A stretch of DNA of 5,985 nucleotides, taken from positions 1-5,985 of the forward strand of contig JAUXJL010000142.1 of the NCBI GenBank assembly GCA_030624805.1, given 5' to 3'. The position numbers and the translations under genes were made by a program. The notes below the pieces were generated by a model that ran no database searches, was not told the origin of the DNA, and saw only the letters and a list, made by a program, of their open reading frames with translations. The first letter of the stretch is position 1, and each line of letters starts with the position of its first letter. Of the stretch, positions 1-5,683 are shown in pieces. The DNA comes from Acidimicrobiia bacterium (GTDB lineage Bacteria > Actinomycetota > Acidimicrobiia > Spongiisociales > SHLN01).

Positions 1-396
1 ACGGCTTGGAAGCCAACGGCGTGGATCTACAGTCATATGCCGCTCGCCTTTGCGTTGACGGCGTCGGGAATCGGCCTCGAGTTCATCGTCACCCAAGAGT
101 TTCACCAAGCCCAACGAATGGTTGTCACCCTCGGTGTCTCCGGCGCACTCATCGCGATGGCAGTGATTCACATTGCCACCGAGGCGGGTCCCGAGCGACG
201 GGATGAGACCAAGGCCCGCATCCGGGTCGGTGGCGCCGGAATCGTGCTGATCCTCGGCGTGGTGGGGTTTGGCCTGCCAGCCAACTGGTTCGCACTGCTG
301 GTGGCCATCATCATTGTTGGCCAAGTCGGGCTCGACCTGTACCTCGAACCAGAGAATGGGCCGGCGCCGGTCAACATGCCCCCCAGCCTGGAATAG
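1..396 (+). CDS. LtrA-like low temperature requirement family membrane protein, C-terminal part (5' end outside window)
   Basis: The reading frame is open from base 1 to the TAG at 394-396 and gives about 131 residues, so the gene starts upstream of the window. An internal ATG at 37 is in frame, but the residues before it (AWIYSHMPLAFALTASGIGLE) continue a hydrophobic segment typical of the LtrA family, where an aromatic/His-Met/Leu-Pro stretch leads into a transmembrane helix ending in G-x-G-L-E. Three or four membrane helices are visible: around the start, around VVTLGVSGALIAMAVIHIA, around IVLILGVVGFGLP and around WFALLVAIIIVGQVGL. A charged loop (PERRDETKARIR) sits between the second and third. 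The protein ends in a Pro-rich tail. LtrA proteins are multi-pass membrane proteins first linked to growth of Listeria at low temperature; their biochemical role is not established. It is probably unrelated to the RiPP genes downstream. Family assignment is from recognised motifs only. Confidence 0.75.
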   Translation, partial: TAWKPTAWIYSHMPLAFALTASGIGLEFIVTQEFHQAQRMVVTLGVSGALIAMAVIHIATEAGPERRDETKARIRVGGAGIVLILGVVGFGLPANWFALLVAIIIVGQVGLDLYLEPENGPAPVNMPPSLE

Positions 397-422
397 TGGC
401 CGGTCGGAACTTGGAAGCCGAC

Positions 423-660
423 TCAACCCTCCGAGGTAGTTGGGGGCTGATCGCCGGATGCTCCCAGCCCAAGCTGTTCGGCTAATCCAACCCGCTTCAG
501 CTTGCCGGTCGGGCCTTCGGGAATCTCAGGAACGATCACGATGGTGCCGGGCGCACGGCTGGCTATCAGTCGCTCGGCCGCGAAGCTCCTATCAACGTAC
601 TGCACTTTGGCCGGGCTGGAGCTTGAGGGAAACAATAAGCCCCCGGCCGGTAGCCAAGGG
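423..660 (-). pseudogene. Remnant of an AMP-forming acyl-CoA synthetase/ligase (ANL superfamily), C-terminal end only
   Basis: On the minus strand, the frame ending at the TGA 423-425 encodes FAAERLIASRAPGTIVIV followed by PEIPEGPTGKLKRVGLAEQL. This matches the extreme C-terminus of ANL enzymes, including the A10 motif (GPTGK) whose Lys, codon 501-503, would contact the adenylate. Upstream, the match continues in a different frame: GRGLIVSLKLQPGQSA from about 648 to 601, resembling the usual G-E-x-V-x-A-x-V-x-L-x-P-G segment. That frame then meets TGA (592-594) and TAG (589-591) directly before ELR, after which the first frame resumes. So there are two stops and a frameshift within some 70 bases, and nothing of the roughly 450 N-terminal residues is visible. 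The segment looks like the tail of a ligase gene lost to deletion or rearrangement. A TTG-started 70-residue reading from 635 exists but is unlikely to be a gene. Confidence 0.65.
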
Positions 661-688
661 CTCTCTGGTACGTGGGATGGACTCAGTC

Positions 689-766
689 TTATGTTATGGA
701 GCCGGGTACGAGCGTCAGATCGATTACCTGGCCGATGATCTCCATCTTTGGTGCCTCATACTCCAT
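689..766 (-). CDS. Putative lasso-peptide precursor: canonical leader with a truncated or missing core
   Basis: This 25-codon ORF starts at ATG 766 and stops at TAA 689-691. A GGAGGT Shine-Dalgarno lies 4 bases before the ATG. The product begins MEYEAPK and carries Tyr3, Pro6, Met8, Gly12 and Thr18, which fits the actinobacterial lasso leader pattern YxxPx[L]xxxGxxxxxT residue for residue, with Met in place of Leu. In known precursors the Thr is at position -2 of the cleavage site, so the leader would end T-L and the core would be only VPGSIT. That is too short for a lasso peptide and has no Asp/Glu for the ring. If translation continued in frame, Asp would stand at core position 8, between TAA at position 7 and TGA at position 9. 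The ORF is divergent from the acyltransferase and next to genes for leader binding, leader cleavage and cyclisation. It may be a dead precursor, or a precursor of an unusual short product. The C-terminal Thr is of note beside a HprK-like kinase. Confidence 0.55.
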   Translation of the reverse strand: MEYEAPKMEIIGQVIDLTLVPGSIT

Positions 767-770
767 ACAC

Positions 771-776
771 ACCTCC
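771..776 (-). promoter_or_regulatory. Shine-Dalgarno site of the putative precursor
   Basis: Read on the minus strand the bases are GGAGGT, a near-perfect complement to the 16S 3' end, with a 4-base spacer (GTGT) to the ATG at 764-766. It is the main non-coding sign that this very short ORF is, or was, translated. Confidence 0.55.
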
Positions 777-948
777 AGGTAGCCAGCACTCCGAGCATAA
801 TCGCACACCACCCTCAGCGCTAATCGCCGGCCAGGTCAACACGCCTGACGGGGACCTCGGAGGCTTGTACGCTGATCCATTGTCCAGCCTGGGTAGTCCA
901 TGGTCATTTCGGCACGCTCAACTCAACGCGACCGGCCTCTCCGCCTGC

Positions 949-953
949 GGAGG
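949..953 (+). promoter_or_regulatory. Shine-Dalgarno site deciding the acyltransferase start
   Basis: GGAGG lies 9 bases before ATG 963. The in-frame ATG at 900 has no comparable site, and the 21 residues it would add are Arg-rich and low in complexity. This favours the start at 963. Confidence 0.55.
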
Positions 954-962
954 CTCCGACGC

Positions 963-1928
963 ATGCTGCGACCGCTCCGTCCGAAGTTGATCCTGCTGCG
1001 CGCTTTCGTTGTGGTCGGGACTGGTTATGCGTTTACGTCAGTGTGGCCGGCTCGGTTTGATGGCCGGCTCAGCCGGAGCATCACCTGGACCTACCTGGAA
1101 ACTCACCCTCGCATGATCCGGGTTCTCGCCGGCCGAATGCGGGATCGGCTCGTCCCGTTCGGAGTGGAAGCTGACTTCGACAGGCTGGCGCGAGCCAATA
1201 TCGCGATGCGCCTGGAAGAGGACCTGGGACGAATCCGGGGAATGCACCGTCGCGGCTGGAAACCCGACATCGAGCTTGAAGGGATCGAGCATCTCGAAGC
1301 TGCTCTGGCCGATGGCCACGGCGCCATCCTGTGGCGTATGTCATTCACGAGTTCTCCTGTGACCAAGGTCGCACTGGCCGAGAGCGGTTATCCCCTCGTT
1401 CACCTCAGCTCGCCCCGACACGGATGGGCCCGGTGGCACGGCCGCTTGGGGCGCCGGCTGCCGCAGCTCCACAACATGGCCGAGAACCGCTTCCTCAAGG
1501 AACGGGTTCTTGTGCAGGACGCAGGCCTCGAATACCTCCGGGTGCTGCTGGCACGGCTCGAGGAGAATGAGGTCGTGTCTATTTTCGGAGACACCGGCGC
1601 CGGGAAACGCGACGTTGAGATGTCCTTCCTGGGAAGGACACGGAACTTCGCAAGCGGCGCGCCCTCGCTGGCAAGACGGAGCGGCTGCGCGCTGCTGACC
1701 GTCCACACCGTGTGGCTAGGCCCTCAGCGATATCGGGTTGTGATCGAAGAGCCGATCGAGATTGATTCGTCGATGGCTCGCCATCGAGTCATCGGCCTGG
1801 CCCTCGAGGAGTACATCGAGCGGCTCGAACGCCACATCATCGAGAACCCTGCCAGCTGGCGTGGGTGGCACACGAGAGGCATCACCCCGGAATCGAGTAC
1901 GGTGACCGCAGGAGGTAACAGTGGATAA
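963..1928 (+). CDS. LpxL-like lysophospholipid acyltransferase family protein, catalytic His motif not conserved
   Basis: The product has 321 residues from ATG 963, or 342 if started at 900. It resembles the lipid A/PIM lauroyl-type acyltransferases (LpxL/HtrB family, about 300 residues): an N-terminal hydrophobic stretch (about 9-28), a central G-A-I-L segment (120-124), a late block from FGDTGAGK (208-215) through FLGRTRNFASGAPSLARRSG and the closing P-x-S-W-x-x-W-H (296-303) corresponding to the usual P-E-x-W-x-W-x-H. Where the family has the catalytic H-x4-D/E (often HFGNWE), this protein reads LWRMSFTSS (123-131), with no His and no acid. It may therefore be catalytically dead, use another mechanism, or bind lipid or acyl carrier without transfer. 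Its stop overlaps the start of the PqqD-like gene by 8 bases, so the two are surely co-transcribed and translationally coupled. That ties it to the RiPP pathway, perhaps for acylation or membrane placement of the product; this role is inference. Confidence 0.7.
   Translation: MLRPLRPKLILLRAFVVVGTGYAFTSVWPARFDGRLSRSITWTYLETHPRMIRVLAGRMRDRLVPFGVEADFDRLARANIAMRLEEDLGRIRGMHRRGWKPDIELEGIEHLEAALADGHGAILWRMSFTSSPVTKVALAESGYPLVHLSSPRHGWARWHGRLGRRLPQLHNMAENRFLKERVLVQDAGLEYLRVLLARLEENEVVSIFGDTGAGKRDVEMSFLGRTRNFASGAPSLARRSGCALLTVHTVWLGPQRYRVVIEEPIEIDSSMARHRVIGLALEEYIERLERHIIENPASWRGWHTRGITPESSTVTAGGNSG
1910..1915 (+). promoter_or_regulatory. Shine-Dalgarno site of the PqqD-like gene
   Basis: AGGAGG lies 5 bases before GTG 1921, inside the 3' end of the acyltransferase gene. 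It fixes the GTG start and the 8-base overlap of the two genes. Confidence 0.75.
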
Positions 1929-2202
1929 CGAACCAGAAGCTGTGTTCAAGTTGCGAGAGAGCGGGTCTTACTGGATGGACGTCGAAGGTCAGATCATCGC
2001 TATGCATCCGGACATGTCGCGCTACCTCGGCACCAATCCAGCAGGGACGCTTCTGTGGAAGGCTCTCAACGACGGGGCCACCCGCCAGGACCTGGCCTCG
2101 GTTTTGGTCGAGGAGTTCGGCATTGAGAACGACCGTGCCCTGGCCGATGTCGACGCCTACCTAACCTCACTCCGGGAAAACGACCTCCTCGACCCGGGTT
2201 GA
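1921..2202 (+). CDS. PqqD-like RiPP recognition element (lasso B1-type leader-binding protein)
   Basis: The product has 93 residues, the usual size of a free-standing PqqD/B1 domain. It starts at GTG 1921 behind an AGGAGG. It shows the PqqD layout: an N-terminal strand pair (SYWMDVEGQIIAMHP), a short loop with N-P-A-G-T-L-L-W (about 39-46) matching the common N-x-x-A-x-x-I-W helix, then D-G-A-T-R-Q-D-L-A-S-V-L before a final helix with D-V-x-x-Y-L-x-x-L-x-x-N-D-L-L (about 78-90). Proteins of this fold bind RiPP leader peptides and hand them to the processing enzymes. In lasso pathways the contact is with the Tyr-Pro-Leu part of the leader, which the short ORF at 689-766 preserves. It is coupled to the acyltransferase upstream and lies tail to tail with the kinase, 5 bases apart. 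Together with the B2 and cyclase homologues nearby, B1 is the best reading. Confidence 0.85.
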   Translation: MDNEPEAVFKLRESGSYWMDVEGQIIAMHPDMSRYLGTNPAGTLLWKALNDGATRQDLASVLVEEFGIENDRALADVDAYLTSLRENDLLDPG

Positions 2203-2207
2203 GGATG

Positions 2208-3023
2208 CTACGAGGCGATCTCTACGATGGCCTCGATTGCGTCATCGAACCGATCAAACGACTTGGGACGCCGGAACTCGAAGCCCGGGAGAGCTGCCAA
2301 GCTCAGGACGCCGGATGGCTCCAATTGGGCCGGCCCCTTCACCATCCGGTGATCCATGAGGCGCTGCAAACGATCGAAGGGCGACAGGGGCACGACCTCC
2401 ACCTCATCACCCCAGCTCAGAAAGATCCAGCCTCCCAGCTCGACTTCCGGCTGTATGTCGTCAAGGACGTGGCGAAAGCGGGCCCGGCCCCCATGGATTC
2501 CCATCGGTTCACCGAGCCGCAGGTAGGTCGCAGCGCCCTCTCGTAGATCAATGCTGCGGGGCCCTGCGAAGGTCCTGCCGGATTCAGTTACCACCAGGTC
2601 GTCAACCACAATTGGCAGCCCGAGGCGCGACAGCCCGGCCAGGGTCGAGCTTTTGCCTCCGTCGCGCTCGGCGGCGACGGCCCAGGCCTTCCCATTGGCA
2701 ACAAATGCTCCGGCATGGAAAGACTCGCGTCGCAGCCAGTACGTGTGAGCGGCGGCGACGCGAGTCAGGTAGGGATGGGCGAGCTCACTTTCGCTCATTA
2801 CTCTCCGAAACGTGAAAGTAGCCGTGGCCGGTTGGCGGCGAAGGGTCGCCCACCCGTCCACCAGCGTCAGCTCAGCGTGGTCCTCGGCGAATGCCTCTTC
2901 ACCCCGTTCCACCTCGCCGACCTCCTGGGTCAGGCGCATTTCCGGCCAGTGGGGCGGCGCCTCAATCAGCAAGTCCCCGACGGCCCCGTCATACCGTATT
3001 CCGTACGCTCCGGGAAGGCTCAT
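2208..3023 (-). CDS. HprK-like kinase family protein of a RiPP cluster
   Basis: The product has 271 residues from ATG 3023 to TAG 2208-2210. The region 102-145 matches the core of HPr kinase/PEP-carboxykinase-like P-loop proteins: FHAGAFVANGKAWAVAA, then ERDGGKSST (119-127), then a helix, then IVVDDLVV (138-145) for the usual S-D-D. The P-loop is degenerate: G-x-x-G-x-G-K-S/T has become AAERDGGKSS, keeping the Gly-Lys-Ser end (Lys124). The N-terminal 100 residues and C-terminal 100 residues have no motif I can name. HprK homologues in some lasso clusters phosphorylate the C-terminal Ser of the precursor rather than HPr. Here the short precursor ORF ends in Thr. The ATG overlaps the stop of the B2 gene as ATGA, so the two are translated together. 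Kinase activity is plausible but unproven given the altered P-loop. Confidence 0.75.
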   Translation of the reverse strand: MSLPGAYGIRYDGAVGDLLIEAPPHWPEMRLTQEVGEVERGEEAFAEDHAELTLVDGWATLRRQPATATFTFRRVMSESELAHPYLTRVAAAHTYWLRRESFHAGAFVANGKAWAVAAERDGGKSSTLAGLSRLGLPIVVDDLVVTESGRTFAGPRSIDLREGAATYLRLGEPMGIHGGRARFRHVLDDIQPEVELGGWIFLSWGDEVEVVPLSPFDRLQRLMDHRMVKGPAQLEPSGVLSLAALPGFEFRRPKSFDRFDDAIEAIVEIAS

Positions 3024-3496
3024 CGGTCGAAGGCGGACGGAGCCGCCTCCACCGCCGATTCGAACGGCTGGAATTCCTCAGCCACGCCGGGTCGATCGTT
3101 CATGACTTCTCCAGAAAGTTCGATCCAAGCATGAAAACGGGGCCCCTCGTCGCCCGATGGAGGCGCTACGCCGATCCGGAGCTCCGGGTCCATGGCTCGG
3201 CGGCGGAGCAGAGTCCAGAGCACGAGGGACCGCTGGAGACAATTAGGTCGCACTATCCCGTGGCTCCCTGCGATTGTGACGATCCTGGCATATGGCCTGG
3301 CCAGGGCCGGATCGGTAATCGTGCGACCCCGCGGCTCGCTCAAGCTCGCCAACCTGCGCTGGGTTCGCGCCAGCCCAAACCACTTGAGCGAAAGAATGAC
3401 GATAGGGATCGCGATCACCGACTGCACAAGAGCAACCCACTCCGCCCGCGACAAGGCCCGGATGCCCCGCCATGTCCTGCCCATGCGACCGCCCAC
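3020..3496 (-). CDS. Lasso peptide B2-type leader peptidase (transglutaminase-like fold)
   Basis: The product has 158 residues from GTG 3496. The signature is clear: R-P-N-C86-L-Q-R-S-L-V-L-W-x-L-L-R-R-R, then LRIGVAPPSGDEGPRF, then H122-A-W-I-E-L-S-G-E-V-M-N-D134. This gives the Cys-His-Asp triad of the bacterial transglutaminase-like proteases that cut lasso leaders. The first 50 residues (SRAEW followed by a hydrophobic run VALVQSVIAIPIVILSLKW) match the N-terminal part of B2 proteins, which can resemble a membrane-associated helix. I chose GTG 3496 because GAAAGGAA (3501-3508) precedes it. ATG 3484 is in frame but is 16 bases from that site. The frame stays open far upstream (to 4117), but that extension is antisense to the synthase gene and is an artefact of GC-rich sequence. 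Its stop overlaps the kinase ATG. It is the protease partner of the B1 protein encoded on the other strand. Confidence 0.9.
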   Translation of the reverse strand: MGGRMGRTWRGIRALSRAEWVALVQSVIAIPIVILSLKWFGLARTQRRLASLSEPRGRTITDPALARPYARIVTIAGSHGIVRPNCLQRSLVLWTLLRRRAMDPELRIGVAPPSGDEGPRFHAWIELSGEVMNDRPGVAEEFQPFESAVEAAPSAFDR

Positions 3497-3617
3497 AACA
3501 TTCCTTTCGAGGTTTCGAGCCACCGAAAACCGATTGCCAGAACCGCTACCCGAGGGTTCCCGCATTCGCGACCCGCTGTCAGTGTAAGCCGCTTCTGTCG
3601 AAGCCACACCCGGGCCG
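3497..3617. other. Divergent intergenic region between the B2-type and cyclase-type genes
   Basis: These 121 bases should carry the promoters of both the minus-strand B2-kinase pair and the plus-strand synthase gene. I found no clear -35/-10 pair and no obvious operator. I also looked for a second precursor with the Y-x-x-P leader pattern and found none in any frame. Confidence 0.4.
3501..3508 (-). promoter_or_regulatory. Shine-Dalgarno site deciding the B2 start
   Basis: Minus-strand GAAAGGAA lies 4 bases before GTG 3496. It supports the GTG over the ATG twelve bases downstream. Confidence 0.45.
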
Positions 3618-4838
3618 GTGACGGATCCCGGCTCCTCGCCTACGCTGAAACAGGCTGCTGGACAAACCTCGAACGACAGAAACGGTGAACCTGTGACAGC
3701 GATCGACCTCACTGCCCTCGAGATTGCGACGGCTACCGTCAGGGGCCACAACCCGAATGCGGCGCCCCTCCCACTCGTCCCGGCCGGAATGACTCCCCTG
3801 GCTGCCTTGGAAGCCGCCGTGCTTCCGGCGGTGATGCGACCGCCGTGTGTTGTGACGTTTTCTGGTGGGAGAGACTCGTCGCTGGTGCTGGCAGTGGCCG
3901 CCAAGGTTGCCCGCCGCCAGGGCCTCCCGCTCCCAATTCCGGTCACGATCAACTTCGTCGGTATCGAGGCGGCGGAAGAATCGTCCTGGCAGGAGATGGT
4001 GATCCGACACCTCGACCTCGAGGAGTGGGAACACAAAGACATAACCACGGAGCTGGATCGGCTCGGGCCGATCGCCAGGAGCGTTTTGAAGAAGCACGGC
4101 GTCATTTGGCCGCTCAACTGTTATGTACATGAGGCAGTGATCCGCCGGGCGACGGGTGGTTCGCTCATGACCGGCATGTTTGGGGACTCGGTCTTTGGCG
4201 GGGGCCGGTGGGTTCAAGCCAACCAGGTGCTGGCCGGGCGCCGGTGGCCGGAGTTGCGCGACGGTCTCCGGGTAGGGCTGGCGTTTGCCCCCGAGGTAGT
4301 CCGCCAGCGGGTCTTCCGCCGGGGAGTGGACCCCGCGCCGTGGCTGCGTCCCGAAGCCGAGGAGGAGTTCATCCGCGGCCTAACGGCCGCCAGGGCAAGC
4401 GCTCCACGCCGGTGGAACCGGTGGATTGACTGGTACGCAGGCCGCCGGTCGGTTGGCCTATCCCATCTCAGCATGGCGGCCCTCGGAGCGGCCGTTGATG
4501 CACTCGTGGTGCAGCCCTTGGCAGACCCCTCCGTCCTCGCCGCGATGCGCGCCACAGCCGGATCGCGCGGCATTGGAAATCGGACGGACATGATGCGGGG
4601 GCTGTTCGGGAGCGAACTCCCCGACGCCCTGCTCGCCCGACCCGACAAGGCCGTTTTTTCAGCGGCATTCCGTGGGGAAGCCGGCCGCACGTTCGCCCGG
4701 AACTGGCAGGGCGACGGTGTCGACACCAGCGTTGTCGACCCTGAGGCACTGAAGCGCGAGTGGGAGAAAGAAAACATCGACTCCCGTACAACCCTGTTGA
4801 TCCAGTCGGCCTGGCTGAACACGCAGCCAGCCGATTAA
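3618..4838 (+). CDS. Asparagine-synthase-like protein (lasso C-type cyclase) without glutaminase domain
   Basis: The product has 406 residues if started at GTG 3618, or 381 from GTG 3693; neither has a good ribosome site, and a TAA at 3585-3587 bars any earlier start. The ATP-pyrophosphatase P-loop is SGGRDSS (82-88, numbering from 3618), preceded by the strand CVVTF. A second family mark is LMTGMFGDSVFGGG (183-196), the equivalent of the G-x-G-G-D-E-x-F loop of asparagine synthetases. In lasso pathways this family adenylates an Asp or Glu side chain of the core and closes the macrolactam with the N-terminal amine. Classical C proteins are about 550-600 residues with an N-terminal class II glutaminase-like domain. 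Here that domain is absent and the protein starts almost directly at the synthase domain. It is divergent from the B2 gene with 121 bases between. Substrate and activity are inferred. Confidence 0.8.
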   Translation: MTDPGSSPTLKQAAGQTSNDRNGEPVTAIDLTALEIATATVRGHNPNAAPLPLVPAGMTPLAALEAAVLPAVMRPPCVVTFSGGRDSSLVLAVAAKVARRQGLPLPIPVTINFVGIEAAEESSWQEMVIRHLDLEEWEHKDITTELDRLGPIARSVLKKHGVIWPLNCYVHEAVIRRATGGSLMTGMFGDSVFGGGRWVQANQVLAGRRWPELRDGLRVGLAFAPEVVRQRVFRRGVDPAPWLRPEAEEEFIRGLTAARASAPRRWNRWIDWYAGRRSVGLSHLSMAALGAAVDALVVQPLADPSVLAAMRATAGSRGIGNRTDMMRGLFGSELPDALLARPDKAVFSAAFRGEAGRTFARNWQGDGVDTSVVDPEALKREWEKENIDSRTTLLIQSAWLNTQPAD

Positions 4839-4876
4839 ACCAGGATCGTGTCACAGCCAGTCCGTATCTTGGGAGA

Positions 4877-5575
4877 GTGGACATCCCGATTGCGCTCGAG
4901 AAACGCGTGTCCAGGTTTGAGCTGCTCGGACAATGGGACCGGGCGGAGGTAGGTCGCGCCCTTCGCCTACACGGGTTGAGCTACGGGGAAATACGAGAGC
5001 TCATTCCGGTGCCGAAAGGGACACTTGCGGGTTGGTGTCGAGAGATCCGGCTGACTGCGGCGCAGGTCGCAGCAAACACTGAGCGACCCGGTTCACAACT
5101 CGGAGTGCCGCGTGATACCCAGAGAAAGCGTCGACTGCAGGTAGAGAGGATCCGCAGGGAGGCAAGAGCCTTCGCCCTGGACCACCTCGAAGATCCCTTC
5201 TGGACTGCGGGAACAGCGCTGTACTGGGGTGAGGGCTCCAAGACCAACCGAAGTCTCGAGCTAGCCAATGCGGATCCGCGAGCTCACCGCCTCTTCATCG
5301 CCTGGACCACCCGGTACCTCGATCCGGATCCAGAGTTTGCACTGGCACTGAACCTCCACGCAAACAACAATGAACCCGCCGCCCGCCTGTTCTGGCAGAA
5401 AGAACTTCGACTCGGGCCGGCCGACTTCAACAAGTCATTCATCAAGCCCGACGGGACGGGCCATCGCAAGAACCACCTCCCGTACGGCGTGTGTCGGGTG
5501 CGACTTCGCCGAAGCACCGACGCCTTCTACAGGGCGCTGACCTGGATAGACGTGTTGGCCGCCCGTTGGCCGTGA
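4877..5575 (+). CDS. HTH-domain protein with LAGLIDADG-like C-terminal domain (tentative)
   Basis: From GTG 4877 the product has 232 residues. The frame is open back to 4760, inside the synthase gene, so the start is uncertain; GTG 4907 is another option, and none has a well-placed ribosome site. Residues about 35-60 (LSYGEIRELIPVPKGTLAGWCREIRL, read in parts) look like a helix-turn-helix that recognises DNA, of the S-x-x-E-I-x-x-x-x-x-V-x-x-x-T-x-x-x-W type. Residues 76-100 are very basic. The C-terminal part opens with F-W-T-A-G-T-A-L-Y-W-G-E-G-S-K (108-122) and continues with N-A-D-P-R (131-135), LHANNN (160-165) and F-W-Q-K-E-L (172-177). I know this arrangement from uncharacterised actinobacterial proteins that resemble LAGLIDADG-type endonucleases (L-Y-x-x-E-G/D-G). 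Whether it cuts DNA is unknown. It sits just upstream of a tRNA gene and shows no tie to the RiPP genes apart from being next to them in the same direction. Confidence 0.55.
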   Translation: MDIPIALEKRVSRFELLGQWDRAEVGRALRLHGLSYGEIRELIPVPKGTLAGWCREIRLTAAQVAANTERPGSQLGVPRDTQRKRRLQVERIRREARAFALDHLEDPFWTAGTALYWGEGSKTNRSLELANADPRAHRLFIAWTTRYLDPDPEFALALNLHANNNEPAARLFWQKELRLGPADFNKSFIKPDGTGHRKNHLPYGVCRVRLRRSTDAFYRALTWIDVLAARWP

Positions 5576-5607
5576 TCACAACCTCTGCGCGGACTAATCT
5601 CTCTGCG

Positions 5608-5681
5608 GGGTCGCTAGCTCAACCTGGTAGAGCACCGGATTCTTAATCCGTAGGCTGTGGGTTCAAATCCCACGCGACCCA
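5608..5681 (+). tRNA. tRNA-Lys (anticodon CTT)
   Basis: A full 74-base cloverleaf can be folded. The acceptor GGGTCGC pairs with GCGACCC, the D arm is GCTC/GAGC, the anticodon loop is TTCTTAA with anticodon CTT, the T arm is GTGGG TTCAAAT CCCAC, and the discriminator is A. The anticodon stem has four good pairs and a C-T mismatch at its outer end (27-43). CCA is not encoded, as is common in Actinobacteria. Confidence 0.95.
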
Positions 5682-5683
5682 CG

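Larger units (their letters stand above)
397..962. other. Stretch without an intact long gene
   Basis: About 566 bases separate the LtrA-like gene from the acyltransferase. From left to right it holds the ligase remnant (423-660), a junction of unclear origin (661-688), the short precursor ORF (689-766) and about 196 bases (767-962) that should contain the divergent control region for the precursor and the acyltransferase. I see no convincing -35/-10 pair there. A TTGACC on the minus strand (834-839) has no matching -10 at a normal distance. Longer plus-strand readings in this stretch (for example from 440 or 748) have no recognisable protein features. Confidence 0.6.

Noticed and set aside
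440..823. Plus-strand 127-codon open frame in the intergenic stretch
   Set aside because: Its composition is low in recognisable features, it has no ribosome site I can see, and it runs antisense to the ligase remnant and the short precursor.
790..840. TTGACC on the minus strand as a -35 for the precursor
   Set aside because: No -10-like hexamer lies 16-19 bases downstream; GATTAT further on is about 31 bases away.
2199..3134. Several plus-strand open frames opposite the kinase gene
   Set aside because: They are antisense shadows of the kinase, whose minus-strand frame has a readable P-loop, DD motif and ATGA coupling to B2.
3497..4117. Long minus-strand open frame running from the B2 gene back under the synthase gene
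   Set aside because: It has no recognisable domain before the B2 part, is antisense to a well-supported gene and is explained by GC-rich codon use; the ribosome site at 3501-3508 marks the real start.
4214..4884. Minus-strand open frames opposite the synthase gene
   Set aside because: They are Arg/Ser/Pro-rich translations typical of antisense frames in GC-rich genes, with no domain features.
5595..5600. TAATCT as a -10 box for tRNA-Lys
   Set aside because: It is close to consensus but no -35 lies at a normal distance (TTGGCC is about 23 bases away), so one hexamer is too little to call a promoter.
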